NCBI GenBank assembly: GCA_040385525.1
Contig: JAZKHE010000009.1
Location: forward strand, 62,001-126,000
Length of the DNA: 64,000 nt
From: JAZKHE01 sp040385525
GTDB lineage: Bacteria > Bacteroidota > Bacteroidia > UBA4408
Reading direction: 5' to 3'
Part shown: positions 42,648-52,238 of the stretch, piece by piece
How the letters are laid out: the number at the start of each line of letters is the position of its first letter
Position numbering within the stretch: the first letter of the stretch is position 1
Translations under genes and position numbers: made by a program
Notes under the pieces: model-generated
The model's input: the letters and a program-made list of their open reading frames with translations, nothing else
Told to the model about the DNA's origin: nothing
Database searches by the model: none

Positions 42648-44606
42648 ATGTCAAATTTTCAAGAATTAGGTCTCGATAACGAGATTGTTAAAGCTGTGTT
42701 AGATTTAGGTTTCGAAAACCCAACTCCAATACAAGAAAAAGCTATTCCAGTATTATTAACAGGTGCAAACGATTTTGTAGGTTTAGCACAAACTGGTACA
42801 GGTAAAACCGCTGCTTTTGGTTTACCAATAATCAACATAGTTGATTTTTCAAGTAGAGATACGCAAGCATTAATTATTTGCCCAACGCGCGAATTGTGTT
42901 TGCAAATTACAAGAGACATTACAAATTTTTGTAAGTATAAATCAGGAGCAAACACTGTAGCAATTTACGGTGGTGCAAGTATGGAAAATCAAGTTCGCGA
43001 TATTAACCGTGGTGCACAAATTATTGTAGCAACTCCTGGTCGTATGGTAGATATGATTAATCGTGGTAAAGTACGTTTAAAAAACATTAGTGTTGTTGTT
43101 TTAGATGAGGCAGACGAAATGTTAAACATGGGTTTTAAAGAAGATTTAGATACTATTTTATCTCAAACTCCTGAAACTAAAAAAACATGGTTGTTTTCTG
43201 CAACTATGCAAAACGAAGTAGCGCGTATTGCTCGGACTTACATGACAGATCCTACAGAAGTAACTGTTGGAAAACAAAATCAAGGTGCAGAAAATATTGA
43301 ACACCAATATTTTGTTGTACATGCGCGCGATAAATATTTAGCACTTAAACGTGTAGTAGATTTTAATCCAGATATTTTTGGTATAGTATTTTGCCGTACA
43401 CGTAGCGAAACGCAAGATGTTGCCGATAAATTAATTAAAGATGGTTACAATGCAGATTGTTTGCATGGCGATTTATCTCAAGCACAACGCGATATGGTAA
43501 TGAAACGTTACCGTAGCCGTAGCTTACAATTATTAGTTGCAACCGATGTTGCTGCGCGTGGTATTGATGTTAACGATGTAACACACGTTATCAATTATCA
43601 ATTACCTGATGATGTTGAGAATTATACACACCGTAGCGGTCGTACTGCAAGAGCAGGTAAATCAGGCGTTTCTATCGCAATCATTAACATGAAAGAAGCG
43701 TATAGAATACGTGAAATTGAACGTCAAATAAACAAAAAATTTGAGCAAGTTAAAGTGCCTAACGCTATGGAAGTATGCGAAAAGCAATTAATACACTTAG
43801 TTCAAAATATTAAAGAAATAGAAGTAAAAGAATCTGCAATAGAATCTTATTTACCTGCGGCTTACGAAATGTTAGCTGATTTAAGTAAAGAAGAAATTAT
43901 TAAACGCATGGTTTCTGTTGAGTTTAATCGCTTTTTAGAGTATTACAAAAATGCTCCAGACTTAAATTCAGATAGCAAAACAAGTAGAGATGAGCGTATC
44001 AAAAGAACTGATAATGCAACTCCAACTGGTCGTTTCTTCTTAAACTTAGGCGAAATGGATGGTTTAAGTAAATTCGATTTAATGGATTTTATTAGAGATG
44101 TAACCAAATTTAATAAATCGCAAATTGGTAAAGTAGATTTAAAACATACTTTCTCATTCTTTGAAGTTGATGCGCAAGATGCACCAATGGTTTTAGAAGC
44201 ATTTAAAGATCAAAAATATAACGGAAGAGCAGTACGCGTTGAAGTGTCTGAAGGTTCTGGCGGAAGTGGAAGAAGTGAAGGCAGAGGCGGAAGAAGTGAA
44301 GGTAGAGGCGAAGGTCGTGGTGGAGAAAGAAGAAGCGAAGGCAGAAGAGATTTTGGTAGAAGAGAAGGCGGATCTAACAGAGATGCTAATGGAAACCGTA
44401 AACGTGCTGAAGGAAGTGGATTTGGCGGAGAAAGAAGAAGCAGTTCAGAAGGTAGTGGATTTGGTGGAGAAAGAAGAAGTGAAAGCAGAGGAGGTTCTTC
44501 AGAAGGTAGAGGCGAAAGACGTAGCGAACCACGTAGTTTTGATAGACCTGCAGGAACAAATTCTAGCGCTCCAAGCGGAGAAAAAAGAAAACGTAAAAGC
44601 TGGTAA
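42648..44606 (+). CDS. DEAD-box ATP-dependent RNA helicase (DeaD/CsdA-like)
   Basis: A 652-residue RNA helicase. The Q motif is GFENPTPIQ, motif I is AQTGTGKT, Ia PTRELCLQI, II DEAD in VVLDEADEML, III SATM, V ATDVAARGIDV and VI HRSGRTAR. A helical region then leads to a DbpA-type RNA-recognition domain near residues 460-540 (RFFLNLGEMDGLSKFDLMDF, FFEVDAQDAPMVLEAF). The last 100 residues are Gly/Ser/Arg/Glu repeats (GRGGRSEGRGEGRGGERRSE), an RGG-like RNA-binding tail. CsdA-type enzymes unwind structured RNA in ribosome assembly and mRNA decay, especially in the cold. The long structured leader fits such regulation. It is monocistronic, with a strong terminator. Confidence 0.95.
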   Translation: MSNFQELGLDNEIVKAVLDLGFENPTPIQEKAIPVLLTGANDFVGLAQTGTGKTAAFGLPIINIVDFSSRDTQALIICPTRELCLQITRDITNFCKYKSGANTVAIYGGASMENQVRDINRGAQIIVATPGRMVDMINRGKVRLKNISVVVLDEADEMLNMGFKEDLDTILSQTPETKKTWLFSATMQNEVARIARTYMTDPTEVTVGKQNQGAENIEHQYFVVHARDKYLALKRVVDFNPDIFGIVFCRTRSETQDVADKLIKDGYNADCLHGDLSQAQRDMVMKRYRSRSLQLLVATDVAARGIDVNDVTHVINYQLPDDVENYTHRSGRTARAGKSGVSIAIINMKEAYRIREIERQINKKFEQVKVPNAMEVCEKQLIHLVQNIKEIEVKESAIESYLPAAYEMLADLSKEEIIKRMVSVEFNRFLEYYKNAPDLNSDSKTSRDERIKRTDNATPTGRFFLNLGEMDGLSKFDLMDFIRDVTKFNKSQIGKVDLKHTFSFFEVDAQDAPMVLEAFKDQKYNGRAVRVEVSEGSGGSGRSEGRGGRSEGRGEGRGGERRSEGRRDFGRREGGSNRDANGNRKRAEGSGFGGERRSSSEGSGFGGERRSESRGGSSEGRGERRSEPRSFDRPAGTNSSAPSGEKRKRKSW

Positions 44607-44670
44607 AATCAATTTTTCATTCTAAATGATTGATAATTAATTGGTTGATAATTAATTTTATCTTATGCGT

Positions 44671-44706
44671 AAAATGCTTACTTTAGTAATAAAGTAAGCA
44701 TTTTTT
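44671..44706 (+). terminator. Rho-independent terminator of the helicase gene
   Basis: AAAATGCTTACTTTA (44671-44685), loop GTAA, TAAAGTAAGCATTTT (44690-44704), then more T. A perfect 15-bp stem. It starts 65 bases after the helicase stop, behind two copies of TTGATAATTAATT. Confidence 0.9.
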
Positions 44707-44810
44707 ATTTTAAAAATATTTCTATTTTATATAGAATTCCTAGTTTAGTTGATTTTGTCTACACTTTGCGTTTGTTTAATAATTACTATATATTAGTACA
44801 AAAATCAATT

Positions 44811-47800
44811 ATGCAATTTCGGTTTTACAGCATTTTTTTTCTTATTACGTTGCCGATTGCATTGTTTGCGCAGTTAAAACCATTTCAAACCAATAAAGCT
44901 TCTCAGTTTACTTATCGCGAAAGCGCAAAATATAATGTAAAATATATTGATGTTGAGCATGGTTTATCATCATCGTTTATCCGTTCTATTTGCGAAGATG
45001 ATAATGGTAATTTATTGTTAGGAACTTGGGGCGGTGGATTAATGAAGTATGATGGTATAACGATTGATGTATACAACAATTATAGTGGTTTGCCATATAA
45101 CACTATACGAAGCATTGTAAAATTTAATAATGAATTTAGAATTTTATTCGACAATGGTGATTTTTATAGCTTAAAAAATAATGTTTTCACACTTTTAAAA
45201 TCTTCGAATGATAGTGTTTATTATTCAGCACAGTTTAAAGTTAATAATCAAACTTGGCTGTTAACTGGCGATTCTACTCTTTATTTATTGCAAAACGACA
45301 AATCACTCGTTAATTTAAATAATAATAAAAACATACCGCGTTGTAAAATATTTAATGTAATCGAAAAAGAGAATGAAACTTGGATTTCATCTTCAATCGG
45401 ATTAATTTGTTTACAACAAAATAATTCAATTAAAATAGTTAATAAAAAAACAGGTTTGCCCGATGATAAAGTAATTGGCTTTGTTTTTAAAAATAACAAA
45501 ATAATATTCTCCACACCTGATGGTGTTTTTCAGTTTAACGAAAAATTAAACGAAGTACAGCCAATATTATTTCAAGGTAATCCCATCACAAACGTTAGCA
45601 AACTAATTTTAGATAAAGATGAAAACGTTTGGATGTCGAGTACAAAAACGGGTGCATACAGATGGAACGGAAAAGATTTTATTCATTTAGATATTGAAAA
45701 TGGATTAACTAATAATGAAGTTTGGAGTATTTATTGTGATAAATTTAATAACGTTTGGATTGGTCCAAGAGCTGGTGGTTTATGTCGTTTTGATGGCGAT
45801 TATATAAAACACTACGACGCTAAAGATGGTATTTCTGGAAAAGTAGTTTGGGCTTTGGCTTTTAATAAACCTAAAAACACTTATTATTTCGGAACTATAG
45901 GTGGCGGTATTACATTATACGATGGTAATAAATTTACGCCCGCATCATTTAATGCAAAGCTGCCACATCAAAGTGTTCGCTCACTATTTGTAGATTCAAA
46001 ACAAAATTTATGGATCGGCACAGTTAATGGTTTGGCTTGTTATAACGCTCAAGGCGTATTTGTAAATTATTCTAAAATAGAACAAATTGCTGATGAAACA
46101 GTTTTTAACTTTAAGGAAGATAAAAATGGAGTAATATGGATTAGTCACGATTATGGGCTTACCTGTTTTAATGACGGAGTTTTCTCTCATCCATTTAAAA
46201 CTAAAGTTTTTTCAAATGCTTATTCTCCAAATGCAGTTTGTTTTACTAAAAATAACGAAACTTGGGTTGGACATAATAATGGTGTAATAGCTCTAAATGC
46301 TAATGAAGAAAAAATTCATACAAATTTTACAGATTCTATTACCTCGGTTGGTATTTGTCTATTAGAAGATTCCAAAAAAAGAATTTGGTTAGGAACTCGA
46401 AACGGAATTTATGTAAAATCAAATAATAAAAATCTACACATTACTCAGTTAGATGGTTTAAGTAGTGATATTGTTTGGTCGTTGGGCGAAGATGAAAATG
46501 GAAATGTTTGGGCGGGAACAGAATTCGGTTTGTCTAAAATAAATTTAGTTAATGATTCCTATTCAATTGAAGTTATAGGAATGGCAGAAGGTTTTACGGG
46601 TGGCGATTGCACTCAAAACGGATTGTTGATTGATGATAAAGGAATTTTTTGGTGGGGAACAAGCAAAAAATTAACAAGTCTAGATCCTAAAAAATACATT
46701 CGTAATAATAAAATAAAACCAGCATTACAACTAAAAAATATTTTATTAAATTATATTCAAACTGATTTTGTTTTATCAGAGTATAAAGAATTTAATCATA
46801 ACCAAAACCATTTAACTTTCGAAGTTTCTGCAATAGATTGGGGTAACGAAACAAAACTAAAATATCAATTTCAATTAATTGGATTTGAAAATAAATGGTC
46901 GCCAAAAACATTAGAAAATAAAATCACGTATTCTAATTTGCCTCCAGGCGACTATACATTAAAAGTTAAAGCGTTTTCAAACTCTGGTTTAGAAAGCGAA
47001 GAGTTAACTTATAGCTTTGTTATAAGTCCTGCCTTTTGGCAAACACTGTGGTTTAAAATTTTAATTTTTGTTGTTATAGCAGTTATTTTAATTTCATTTT
47101 ACAAATACCGAACATATAGCTTGGTTGAAAAACGAAAATTACTAGAAAAAGTAGTTAAAGAACGCACAGCTGAAATTGTTTTGCAAAAAGAATTAGTAGA
47201 AGTGAAAAATAAAGAAATTTTAGATTCTATTACTTATGCAAAACGTTTGCAAGAAGCTATTTTACCTCCATTAAAACTTGTACAAAAATATTTAGAAAAT
47301 TCGTTTATTTTATATAAACCAAAAGACATTGTAGCTGGCGATTTTTATTGGTTTGAAGCCAAAGGCGATTTGTTATTTTTTGCCGCAGCCGATTGTACAG
47401 GGCATGGTGTGCCAGGTGCAATGGTAAGTGTAGTTTGTAGTAACGCATTAAACCGAACCGTAAAAGAATTTGGTATTACTGAACCCGGAAAAATTTTAGA
47501 TAAAGTTAGAGAACTTGTAGTAGAAACTTTTGAGCGCAGCGAAAGCGATGTAAAAGATGGAATGGACATAAGTTTGTGTGTGTTAGATTTAAAGAAAAAC
47601 GAATTAAACTGGAGTGGTGCAAACAATCCGTTGTGGATATTTAGACGTGAAACAGATAAACAAGCTTCTCAAAACTCAAATCTAACTACGCACATTTTAA
47701 TAGAATACAAGCCAGATAAACAGCCTATTGGCAGATATTCTGATGAAAAACCATTTACATCGCACAAAATTAATCTGGAGATTGGAGACACCTTGTTTAT

Positions 47801-47999
47801 TTTTACAGATGGTTATTCTGATCAATTTGGTGGCGAAAAAGGTAAAAAATACAAATCAACTAAAATGAAAGAATTGTTTCTCTCAATACAAGACCAAGAG
47901 ATGGATGAGCAACGAAAATTAATTGATGATTCTTTTGAAAATTGGCGTGGAAATTTAGAACAAATTGATGACGTATGTGTAATTGGCATAAGAATATAA
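44811..47999 (+). CDS. Reg_prop / Y_Y_Y sensor fused to PP2C (SpoIIE-type) phosphatase
   Basis: A 1,062-residue membrane phosphatase. I chose the ATG giving MQFRFYSIFFLITLPIALFAQ as signal peptide. Residues of about 45-650 are two-component-regulator propeller blades (GLSSSFIRSICEDDNGNLLL, NEVWSIYCDKFNNVWIG, SVRSLFVDSKQNLWIGT, IVWSLGEDENGNVWAGTEFG). A Y_Y_Y domain follows (LPPGDYTLKVKAFSNSG). The membrane helix is about 742-768. After a coiled linker the PP2C domain (830-1060) has VAGDFYWF, AADCTGHGVPGAMVS, DGMDISLC and FTDGYSDQFGG. In hybrid two-component systems this sensor usually drives a histidine kinase; here the output is a serine/threonine phosphatase. First gene of a five-gene array. 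Confidence 0.93.
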   Translation: MQFRFYSIFFLITLPIALFAQLKPFQTNKASQFTYRESAKYNVKYIDVEHGLSSSFIRSICEDDNGNLLLGTWGGGLMKYDGITIDVYNNYSGLPYNTIRSIVKFNNEFRILFDNGDFYSLKNNVFTLLKSSNDSVYYSAQFKVNNQTWLLTGDSTLYLLQNDKSLVNLNNNKNIPRCKIFNVIEKENETWISSSIGLICLQQNNSIKIVNKKTGLPDDKVIGFVFKNNKIIFSTPDGVFQFNEKLNEVQPILFQGNPITNVSKLILDKDENVWMSSTKTGAYRWNGKDFIHLDIENGLTNNEVWSIYCDKFNNVWIGPRAGGLCRFDGDYIKHYDAKDGISGKVVWALAFNKPKNTYYFGTIGGGITLYDGNKFTPASFNAKLPHQSVRSLFVDSKQNLWIGTVNGLACYNAQGVFVNYSKIEQIADETVFNFKEDKNGVIWISHDYGLTCFNDGVFSHPFKTKVFSNAYSPNAVCFTKNNETWVGHNNGVIALNANEEKIHTNFTDSITSVGICLLEDSKKRIWLGTRNGIYVKSNNKNLHITQLDGLSSDIVWSLGEDENGNVWAGTEFGLSKINLVNDSYSIEVIGMAEGFTGGDCTQNGLLIDDKGIFWWGTSKKLTSLDPKKYIRNNKIKPALQLKNILLNYIQTDFVLSEYKEFNHNQNHLTFEVSAIDWGNETKLKYQFQLIGFENKWSPKTLENKITYSNLPPGDYTLKVKAFSNSGLESEELTYSFVISPAFWQTLWFKILIFVVIAVILISFYKYRTYSLVEKRKLLEKVVKERTAEIVLQKELVEVKNKEILDSITYAKRLQEAILPPLKLVQKYLENSFILYKPKDIVAGDFYWFEAKGDLLFFAAADCTGHGVPGAMVSVVCSNALNRTVKEFGITEPGKILDKVRELVVETFERSESDVKDGMDISLCVLDLKKNELNWSGANNPLWIFRRETDKQASQNSNLTTHILIEYKPDKQPIGRYSDEKPFTSHKINLEIGDTLFIFTDGYSDQFGGEKGKKYKSTKMKELFLSIQDQEMDEQRKLIDDSFENWRGNLEQIDDVCVIGIRI

Positions 48000-50038
48000 T
48001 TATAAAGTTTAATAAACTTTTAATTTGTTTTGCTTTGGTTTTGATAAGTTCAAATCTGTTAGCAAATCAAAGTAAGATAGATTCTTTGTTGGCTAAATTG
48101 CCTTCTTTAAACGAAATTCAAAAAGTAGATGCCTTAAATGCTATTGCAGATATTTATCACAAAAGCGATGGACAAACTGCTACAAAATATGCAAGCGAAG
48201 CGCTCAAATTAGCGAAAGAAATTAATTACAAGATTGGTGTTGCAGATGCCTATAATAATTTATCAATTGCTGATTTACAACTTTCAAAATTTGAATCTTC
48301 ATTACACCATTCGCTCAAAGCGTTAGAGATTTATGAACAACAAAAAAAGCCTACAAAGTCTGCTGAAATTTATAATAATATTGCAAATGCCTATCTCAAT
48401 TTAAGTAATTATAAGTTAGCTGTAGTTAATTATAAAAATGCTGCAAATTTATATTTGCAAGTTAGCGATTCAATTTCTTTAGCTACAATTTATAACAATA
48501 TTGCGGTTTCTTACGATAATCAAGAAATACTCGATACTGCACTTGTGTATTATAATTTAGCATTTCCATTGTATAAAAAATTAAATAGAAAAGAATATTT
48601 AGGATTGTGGTACATGAATGTTGGCGACCTTTTTAGAAAGCAAAATAAAATTGAAGAAGCCTTAAAGTATCAATTAATTGCAGAACCACTTTTAATAGAG
48701 TCGAACGATTTATTTACGCTTATGGTTTTGTATAGCGGTTTGCCATACACCTACATTAAATTAAATAATAATGCTCAAGCTTTAATTTATGCTAAAAAAG
48801 CAGTTCAATTAGGTTTGCAATTAAAATCAAGTAGAGAACTTTCTTATGCTTATCTTACTTTAGCAGATGTTTACGCTGCAAAAAAAGACTATCAAAATCA
48901 AGCGCTGTATATAAAAATGTATAGCGAACTAAAAGATAGCGTTTTTACAGAAGAAACAGGAAGAGCAGTTACCGAAATGCAATCTAAATATGAAAACGAT
49001 AAAAAAATAAAAGAAATTGAATTGCTTAATAAAGATAAAAAACTACAAAATGTTGAAATTGAAAAGCACAAAACTTCTCGAAATTTTTTGTTAGGAATAG
49101 CTTCTTTGGGCGCATTATTGATTGGTGTTTTAGCTTTTGCATTTAGAAATAAAAACAAAGCGAATTTAATTTTAAAAAATCAAAAAGATAAAATTGAAAT
49201 TCAAAATCATTTACTTGAAGAAAAAAATAAAGAAATTTTAGATTCAATAACTTATGCAAAACGTTTGCAAGAAGCTATTTTACCTCCATTAAAATTGGTA
49301 CAAAAACATTTAGAAAAATCATTTATTTTATACAAGCCAAAAGATATTGTAGCGGGTGATTTTTATTGGTTTGAAACAAAAGGCGATTTGTTATTATTCG
49401 CAGCAGCAGATTGTACAGGTCATGGAGTTCCTGGTGCAATGGTAAGTGTTGTTTGTAGTAATGCATTAAACCGAACAGTAAAAGAATTTGGAATTACAGA
49501 GCCTGGTAAAATTTTAGATAAAGTTAGAGAACTTGTAGTAGAAACTTTTGAGCGAAGTGAAAGCGATGTAAAAGATGGAATGGACATTAGTTTATGTGTG
49601 TTAGATGTAAATACGAATGAATTATTTTGGAGCGGAGCAAATAATCCACTATGGTTAGTTAGACATGAGATTGGAGATAATAGATTTGAGATGAATAAAC
49701 TAGATTTTCAATACTCAAATCTCAATACTCCGATCTTAACAGAATACAAACCTGATAAACAACCAATAGGTAAAATAGAAAATTCTAAATTATTTACAAC
49801 ACAAAAAATTAGTTTACAAAAAAATGATTCGTTTTATATTTTTACAGATGGATTTTGCGATCAGTTTGGAGGCGATAGCGGTAAAAAATACAAGACAGCA
49901 AATTTTAAAAAGTTTATTCTTTCCATTCAAGATAAAGAAATGCGAGAGCAGCAAATTATTTTGTCACAAGAAATTGAAAAATGGAAAGGTAACTTAGAGC
50001 AAGTTGATGATATTTTAGTGATTGGAGTTAAAATTTAA
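47975..50038 (+). CDS. TPR sensor / PP2C (SpoIIE-type) phosphatase, array member 2
   Basis: A 687-residue protein whose start overlaps the end of member 1 by 25 bases, so translation is coupled. The N-terminus is a signal-like segment (KLLICFALVLISSNLLAN) after a 13-residue lead; no later ATG precedes it. Residues of about 40-330 carry about six TPRs (SAEIYNNIANAYLNLSNYKL, SLATIYNNIAVSYDN). The membrane helix is about 371-391. The linker LLEEKNKEILDSITYAKRLQ leads to PP2C (449-687) with VAGDFYWF, DCTGHGVPGAMVS, DGMDISLC and TDGFCDQFGG. It is very close to member 1 in the catalytic half. The catalytic loop after NNPLWLVR contains an insert of about 25 residues with low-complexity coding. Confidence 0.92.
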   Translation: MCNWHKNIIIKFNKLLICFALVLISSNLLANQSKIDSLLAKLPSLNEIQKVDALNAIADIYHKSDGQTATKYASEALKLAKEINYKIGVADAYNNLSIADLQLSKFESSLHHSLKALEIYEQQKKPTKSAEIYNNIANAYLNLSNYKLAVVNYKNAANLYLQVSDSISLATIYNNIAVSYDNQEILDTALVYYNLAFPLYKKLNRKEYLGLWYMNVGDLFRKQNKIEEALKYQLIAEPLLIESNDLFTLMVLYSGLPYTYIKLNNNAQALIYAKKAVQLGLQLKSSRELSYAYLTLADVYAAKKDYQNQALYIKMYSELKDSVFTEETGRAVTEMQSKYENDKKIKEIELLNKDKKLQNVEIEKHKTSRNFLLGIASLGALLIGVLAFAFRNKNKANLILKNQKDKIEIQNHLLEEKNKEILDSITYAKRLQEAILPPLKLVQKHLEKSFILYKPKDIVAGDFYWFETKGDLLLFAAADCTGHGVPGAMVSVVCSNALNRTVKEFGITEPGKILDKVRELVVETFERSESDVKDGMDISLCVLDVNTNELFWSGANNPLWLVRHEIGDNRFEMNKLDFQYSNLNTPILTEYKPDKQPIGKIENSKLFTTQKISLQKNDSFYIFTDGFCDQFGGDSGKKYKTANFKKFILSIQDKEMREQQIILSQEIEKWKGNLEQVDDILVIGVKI

Positions 50039-50055
50039 ACGTAATAAACTGTATA

Positions 50056-52101
50056 ATGAATAAATTAAAAGTATTTTTTTTACTGGTTTTTATTTGCAAA
50101 ATATCATTTGCTAATAATAAGATTGATTCACTTAAAACTGTTATAAAAAATAGTAAAGAAGATTCTGCAAAGGTTAAAACACAAAATATACTTACTTGGG
50201 AATATATTTATTTATCAGATTTTGCTAATGCAAAAGCTGTTGCCGAACAAGCTGTTATACTTGCTCAAAAAATAAATAATAATGAAGGCGAAGCTAGAGC
50301 ATTAAATAATATTGGAGTTACCCATTACTACAAAAGCGAATTTCCTCAAACACTTGATTTTTATTTTAAATCACTTAAAGTTTACGAAAAAATTAAAGAT
50401 TCAAAAGGCGTAATGCGAGTAAAAAAAAATATAGCCTTAGTCTATATGGATCAAAACGAATATGAGAAAGCAGAAAAAATAATAGTAGAATCTATTAAGT
50501 ATTGCGAACAAATTAAAGATACAAATTCTTTAGCGGGTTCACTTACACTTCAAGCATTAATTAAATCTAAAAATAAAAAAACGGTAGATGAAGCAATAAC
50601 TATTTATAATAAAGCACTACAACTTTATAAACAAACAGGTAATCAATACGATTATGCTGCTTGCTTAGATAATTTAGGAAATGTGTATTACAATTCGGGC
50701 AACTTTAAAAAGGCTTTGGAATTGTATAATCAATCTTATCCATTGTATATTAAAGGAAATTATTTACCCGATGCAGTAAATAGTATTTCAAATATAGGCT
50801 CCGTTTACATGTTGTTAGGCGATTTTTCTAAAGCAGAAAAAATTATTATTAGAGGATTGGTAATGGCAGATAGTTTGCAACTTATTAACTTAGCGAGTCA
50901 AAATCATTTAAATTTAAGTGAGATGTATGTGCGCTGGAACAAGCCTGCAAAATCTTTAGAGCATTACAAAAAATATATAATTCTTAGAGATAGTATTTAT
51001 AATGAAGAGAACACAAAAAAACTTGTTCGCTCTGAAATGAATTTTGATTTCGATAAAAAAGAAGCCTTGCAAAAAGTGGAACAAGAAAAAAAGGACTTGT
51101 TAGCTAAAGAAGAAAAACAAAAGCAACAAATCGTTATTGCTTCTGTTTCTGCAGTATTGTTATTGGTTTTAATTTTCTCTGTTTTGCTTTTTAAACGATT
51201 TAAAATTACACAAAAACAAAAAGCAATTATTGAAAAGCAAAAGCATGAAACAGAACTTCAAAAAGAATTAGTTGAAGAAAAAAACAAAGAAATAGTAGAT
51301 TCAATTACTTATGCAAAACGTTTGCAAGATGCTATTTTGCCACCATTAAAGCTCGTTCAAAAATATTTAGAACATTCTTTTATTTTATACAAACCTAAAG
51401 ATATAGTTGCAGGAGATTTTTATTGGTTCGAAAACAAAGGCGATTTGTTGTTGTTTGCAGCCGCAGATTGCACTGGTCATGGCGTGCCAGGGGCAATGGT
51501 TAGTGTTGTTTGTAGCAATGCGCTAAACAGAACAGTAAAAGAATTTGGAATTACAGAACCCGGTAAAATTTTAGATAAAGTAAGAGAGTTGGTTGTTGAA
51601 ACTTTTGAGAAAAGTGAAAGCGAAGTAAAAGATGGAATGGATATTAGTTTGTGCGCACTTAACACAAAAACTAACGAGTTATTTTGGAGTGGAGCAAATA
51701 ATCCACTATGGTTAATTCGCGCTTCTAATTCTGAACAAAGTGATGAGTCTAAAACACTTGATACATCATCTAACATCTCAAATCTCAATACGCACATCTT
51801 AATAGAATACAAAGCAGATAAACAACCAATTGGTAAAACAGAAAATTCAAAATTATTTTCTACTCAAAAAATTGACTTACAAAAAAACGACACCTTTTAT
51901 ATATTTACAGATGGTTATTGCGATCAGTTTGGTGGAGATGGCGGCAAGAAATTTAAATCGGCTAATTTTAAAAAGTTTTTGCTTACCATTCAGGATTCTG
52001 AAATGAGTACACAGAGTAAATTAATTAATGATGTGTTTGAAGAGTGGAGAGGACATTTAGAACAAGTTGATGATGTTTGCGTAATAGGAGTTCGAGTGTA
52101 A
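50056..52101 (+). CDS. TPR sensor / PP2C (SpoIIE-type) phosphatase, array member 3
   Basis: A 681-residue protein starting 17 bases after member 2. Signal peptide MNKLKVFFLLVFICKISFAN. TPRs cover about 60-320 (EARALNNIGVTHYYKSEFPQ, YAACLDNLGNVYYNSGNFKK). The membrane helix is about 357-379 (VIASVSAVLLLVLIFSVLLF). The linker and PP2C domain (about 440-681) keep VAGDFYWF, AADCTGHGVPGAMVS, DGMDISLC, SGANNPLW and FTDGYCDQFGG. From residue 386 to nearly the stop, the coding DNA matches member 4 base for base by my reading, while the sensor halves differ widely. The catalytic loop carries an insert with SNSEQSDESKTLDTSS. The sensor is predicted periplasmic, the phosphatase cytoplasmic. Confidence 0.93.
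   Translation: MNKLKVFFLLVFICKISFANNKIDSLKTVIKNSKEDSAKVKTQNILTWEYIYLSDFANAKAVAEQAVILAQKINNNEGEARALNNIGVTHYYKSEFPQTLDFYFKSLKVYEKIKDSKGVMRVKKNIALVYMDQNEYEKAEKIIVESIKYCEQIKDTNSLAGSLTLQALIKSKNKKTVDEAITIYNKALQLYKQTGNQYDYAACLDNLGNVYYNSGNFKKALELYNQSYPLYIKGNYLPDAVNSISNIGSVYMLLGDFSKAEKIIIRGLVMADSLQLINLASQNHLNLSEMYVRWNKPAKSLEHYKKYIILRDSIYNEENTKKLVRSEMNFDFDKKEALQKVEQEKKDLLAKEEKQKQQIVIASVSAVLLLVLIFSVLLFKRFKITQKQKAIIEKQKHETELQKELVEEKNKEIVDSITYAKRLQDAILPPLKLVQKYLEHSFILYKPKDIVAGDFYWFENKGDLLLFAAADCTGHGVPGAMVSVVCSNALNRTVKEFGITEPGKILDKVRELVVETFEKSESEVKDGMDISLCALNTKTNELFWSGANNPLWLIRASNSEQSDESKTLDTSSNISNLNTHILIEYKADKQPIGKTENSKLFSTQKIDLQKNDTFYIFTDGYCDQFGGDGGKKFKSANFKKFLLTIQDSEMSTQSKLINDVFEEWRGHLEQVDDVCVIGVRV
51211..52076 (+). 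repeat. 866-bp direct repeat, copy 1 (linker + PP2C domain of member 3)
   Basis: Compared line by line with 53511-54376, offset exactly 2,300 bp, I find no mismatch. Just before it (51191-51210) there are two mismatches in 20, and at 52077 T is replaced by C. Third-codon positions are identical too, so the tract is recent. Confidence 0.9.
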
Positions 52102-52112
52102 CGAGAACGAAC

Positions 52113-52151
52113 TAGCAGGCTTATACATTACAATCTCGAACTTGCTTCGGG
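52113..52151 (+). repeat. Short repeat after array member 3
   Basis: A stretch with GCTTA-x-ACAT, ACAATCTC, AACT and GCTTCG in order resembles 56514-56555, downstream of member 5. The first copy can also pair TTCGAG (52091-52096) with CTCGAA (52135-52140). Probably a relic of gene duplication or a dispersed element. Confidence 0.45.
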
Positions 52152-52227
52152 ATGATGATGATAGTTGGTTAACATTCGTTATTGAATGTAGTTATAAAAG
52201 CAACTATTAAGGTTTACTTAAAATTTG

Positions 52228-52235
52228 TACATTTG
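52228..52235 (+). promoter_or_regulatory. Candidate -7 element of array member 4 (TACATTTG)
   Basis: An exact TANNTTTG match ending three bases before the ATG at 52239. If it is real, the transcript is leaderless. Chance is possible in this AT-rich gap. Confidence 0.35.
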
Positions 52236-52238
52236 AAA

